Origin: Ensifer sp. IC4062
GTDB taxonomy: Bacteria > Pseudomonadota > Alphaproteobacteria > Rhizobiales > Rhizobiaceae
Direction of reading: 5' to 3'
NCBI RefSeq assembly: GCF_020193575.1
Contig: NZ_JADYVD010000027.1
Span: 34,198 to 98,197 of the forward strand
Length of the DNA: 64,000 bases
Below, piece after piece: positions 62,339-64,000 of the stretch. Each line of letters starts with the position of its first letter. Position 1 is the stretch's first letter. A program made the translations under genes and the position numbers. The notes under the pieces are model-generated. The model had not been told where the DNA came from, did not search any database, and worked only from the letters and a program-made list of their open reading frames with translations.

Positions 62339-63896
62339 AGCGCGCCGTCATCTATGCGAGGTACTCGACGGACCTGCAGAACGACCAATCCGTCGAAGAT
62401 CAGATCAGAATTTGCAAGGCCCACGCCGAGAGGCTGGGCCTTAATGTTGTCGGAGAATTCTTCGATCGCGCTAAGTCCGGAGCGTCCATGTTCGGACGGC
62501 CGGGCTTGGCAAAGCTGATGCAGAAGGCCGATACCGATGCCTTCGACGTTCTCGTTGCCGAGCACCCCGATCGCATTTCTCGCGACATCGCTGATCTCGC
62601 CCATATCCACAAGACGCTCCGCTTCCGCCGCATCGAAATGAACTGTGTCAACGGCGGCGCCATGGATACGGTGCAGATCGGCATGTATGGCGTCGTCGGC
62701 CAGATGCAGCGCGAGGAAGGCGCCAAGAAGGTGAAGCGCGGCATGGTCGGAGTGGTACGCTCTGGGCGCAATGCCGGCGGCAAGGCGTACGGCTACCGGC
62801 CCGTTCCTGGCCGCAAGGGCGAGCTGGAGATCATCGAGGAAGAAGCGCAGGTCGTGCGCAGGATCTTCAGCCTCTATGCGAGCGGGATAGCGCCGCGCGC
62901 GATCGCGGCGACCCTGAACGAAGAAGGCGTGCCGGCGCCGCGGGGTAAGCGTTGGAACGCATCGACGCTGAACGGCAACGGTCAGCGCGGAAATGGGCTG
63001 CTGTTGAACCCGATCTATGCCGGCAAGCTGATCTGGAATCGGGTGCACATGGTCAAGGACCCGTCGACGGGACGGCGAATTTCACGGATCAACCCGGAAG
63101 TCGAGCACGAGGAGATCGACGCGCCGCACCTGCGCATCATCGACGACGCGTTCAGAGCCGCAAGGTCTCGCGCGGCGGCGCGCATTCGCGATCGACTCCC
63201 AAATACAAGCGTCTCCTCTCCGGCCTCCTGCGCTGTGGCGCCTGCGGCGGCGGTATGGCGACCATCGGGTCTGATCGCAGCGGCCCGCGGATCATGTGCA
63301 GCACGCATAGGGAATCTGGAAGTTGCAGCAATAACGGCCGCTACTATATCGAGAAGATAGAGCAGCAGGTCATCGACACGCTGCGGGCGCAATTCGCCGA
63401 CACGCGAATCATCGACATTTATGTGAAGGAGTACGAGGCTGAGCGCCGGCGGGAAGCGTCAGAGAAACGCCGCAACCGGGCGACGCTGGAGCGCCAGTTC
63501 GATGAGACGAAGACGGCCATCACCCGCATCGTCGAGCGCCTGGCTAAAGGCCTGATCGAAGATGATGACGCTGCAGCCATCCTCCCAGGCCTGCGCGCCG
63601 ATCGCGATCGCTTCCAACGCGAGCTGGACGCCGTCGAGCCGCCGAGCAACGTGATCGAGATCCAGCCGCGCGCGGTGAGAGCCTTCAGGGAAAACATTGA
63701 GCGCCTGGCGGAGGTCATCTCGAAGCGCGAGGAAACGCCGTCCGTGGAACTCGCGCAGGCCTTCCGTGAGATGATCGCAGGCGTAATCATCGAGCCGAGG
63801 AAAGCCGGCGAGCCTTACCGCATCGAGATTAAGGGATACGTGTCCGGTTTAGTCAGTCCGGAACTGTCGTCTGTGAGCGACCCGAGACATAGGTAA
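62335..63896 (+). pseudogene. Large serine recombinase, frameshifted, C-terminus replaced by IS
   Basis: A recombinase of about 520 residues split between two frames. The first frame has the resolvase catalytic domain with nucleophilic serine in ARYSTDLQNDQS, HPDRISRD, and the Recombinase domain (GKAYGYRPVPGRKGELEIIEEEA, LLNPIYAGKLIWNR). The second begins near 63180 with LLSGLLRCGACGGGM and IMCSTHRESGSC, a zinc ribbon, and a coiled-coil C-terminus. A one-base loss within the CG-rich 63169-63190 explains the shift. The last codons, from 63872, are IS481 end sequence. Such enzymes integrate and excise islands or phages; this one is probably inactive. Confidence 0.85.
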
Positions 63897-64000
63897 CGTT
63901 TCGTACCGGACACATGGGTAACACTTTCGGCTTTGGTCGGAGGTGTTGATGCCGTGGAGAGAGTGTTCGGTGATGGAGGAACGTCTTCGTTTTGTCGCTC
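63872..64000 (+). mobile_element. IS481-family insertion sequence, left end, cut by the window
   Basis: The terminal sequence starts TGTGAGCGACCCGAGACATA at 63872 and repeats a GACA..GGTAAC motif (GACATAGGTAAC and GACACATGGGTAAC), as seen at the ends of rhizobial IS481-family elements. The transposase start lies at 63949. The right end and target duplication are outside the window. Confidence 0.75.
63949..64000 (+). CDS. IS481-family transposase, 5' end only
   Basis: The frame reads MPWRECSVMEERLRFVA up to the window edge. This is the known N-terminus of IS481/DDE integrase-core transposases of rhizobia and related bacteria (MPW-E-SVM-ERLRFVA). GGAGG lies six bases before the ATG. The catalytic DDE part lies beyond position 64000. 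Confidence 0.82.
   Translation, partial: MPWRECSVMEERLRFVA

Overview
The window looks like chromosomal DNA of a Sinorhizobium/Ensifer-type alphaproteobacterium. The evidence is the gene content (aerobic CobS/CobT cobaltochelatase, a CpdR-type response regulator, a TIGR02302 membrane protein, the alphaproteobacterial DnaJ-BolA-cobS-cobT block and a histidine-utilisation locus), the high G+C content, and two families of palindromic mosaic repeats of the kind typical of rhizobial intergenic regions. The genus is an inference; no rRNA, tRNA or CRISPR array was recognised.

Positions 1-55600 are dense core genome. In order they hold: a partial DNA glycosylase; gluQ; a YihY membrane protein; an oxidoreductase; a cobalamin adenosyltransferase and a rhomboid protease; etfBA with a 3-hydroxybutyryl-CoA dehydrogenase; tlpA/argH; the lptM-like gene with lysA; a TIGR02302 protein; a cpdR-like regulator; hpt; ftsEX; a YdcF protein with plsC; chaC; tyrC/hisC; gloB; rpmB; a queuosine-precursor transporter gene preceded by a probable preQ1-I riboswitch; cobT/cobS; a DnaJ-domain protein and bolA; a CBS transporter with aroB and aroK; a small membrane protein with xerD; accA; a YkuD-type lipoprotein with a TusA-like protein; a CobW-type GTPase with a DD-carboxypeptidase; an M20 peptidase with an Lrp regulator; an alcohol dehydrogenase divergent from an AraC regulator; and the hut segment (a kinase/PLP fusion, hutC, hutF, hutD). 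Many adjacent genes are joined by ATGA or TGATG overlaps, which suggests translational coupling.

Positions 55600-64000 are accessory. They hold a possible excisionase-like gene, small membrane proteins, several orphan proteins, a frameshifted jacalin-like lectin gene, and a membrane protein with about six segments. These are followed by a tightly overlapped cassette (a small protein, an HNH endonuclease, another small protein, a large serine recombinase). The recombinase is broken by a frameshift, and an IS481-family element that runs off the window replaces its last codons. This looks like an integrated element in decay; neither attachment site could be located.

Functional links visible here: flavin-based electron transfer and acyl-CoA oxidation (etfBA, 3-hydroxyacyl-CoA dehydrogenase); amino-acid synthesis (argH, lysA, aroB, aroK, tyrC, hisC); cell envelope and division (ftsEX, dac, YkuD-type enzyme, plsC, lptM); vitamin B12 (adenosyltransferase, CobS/CobT); queuosine (GluQ and the putative precursor transporter); and histidine breakdown (hutC, hutF, hutD).
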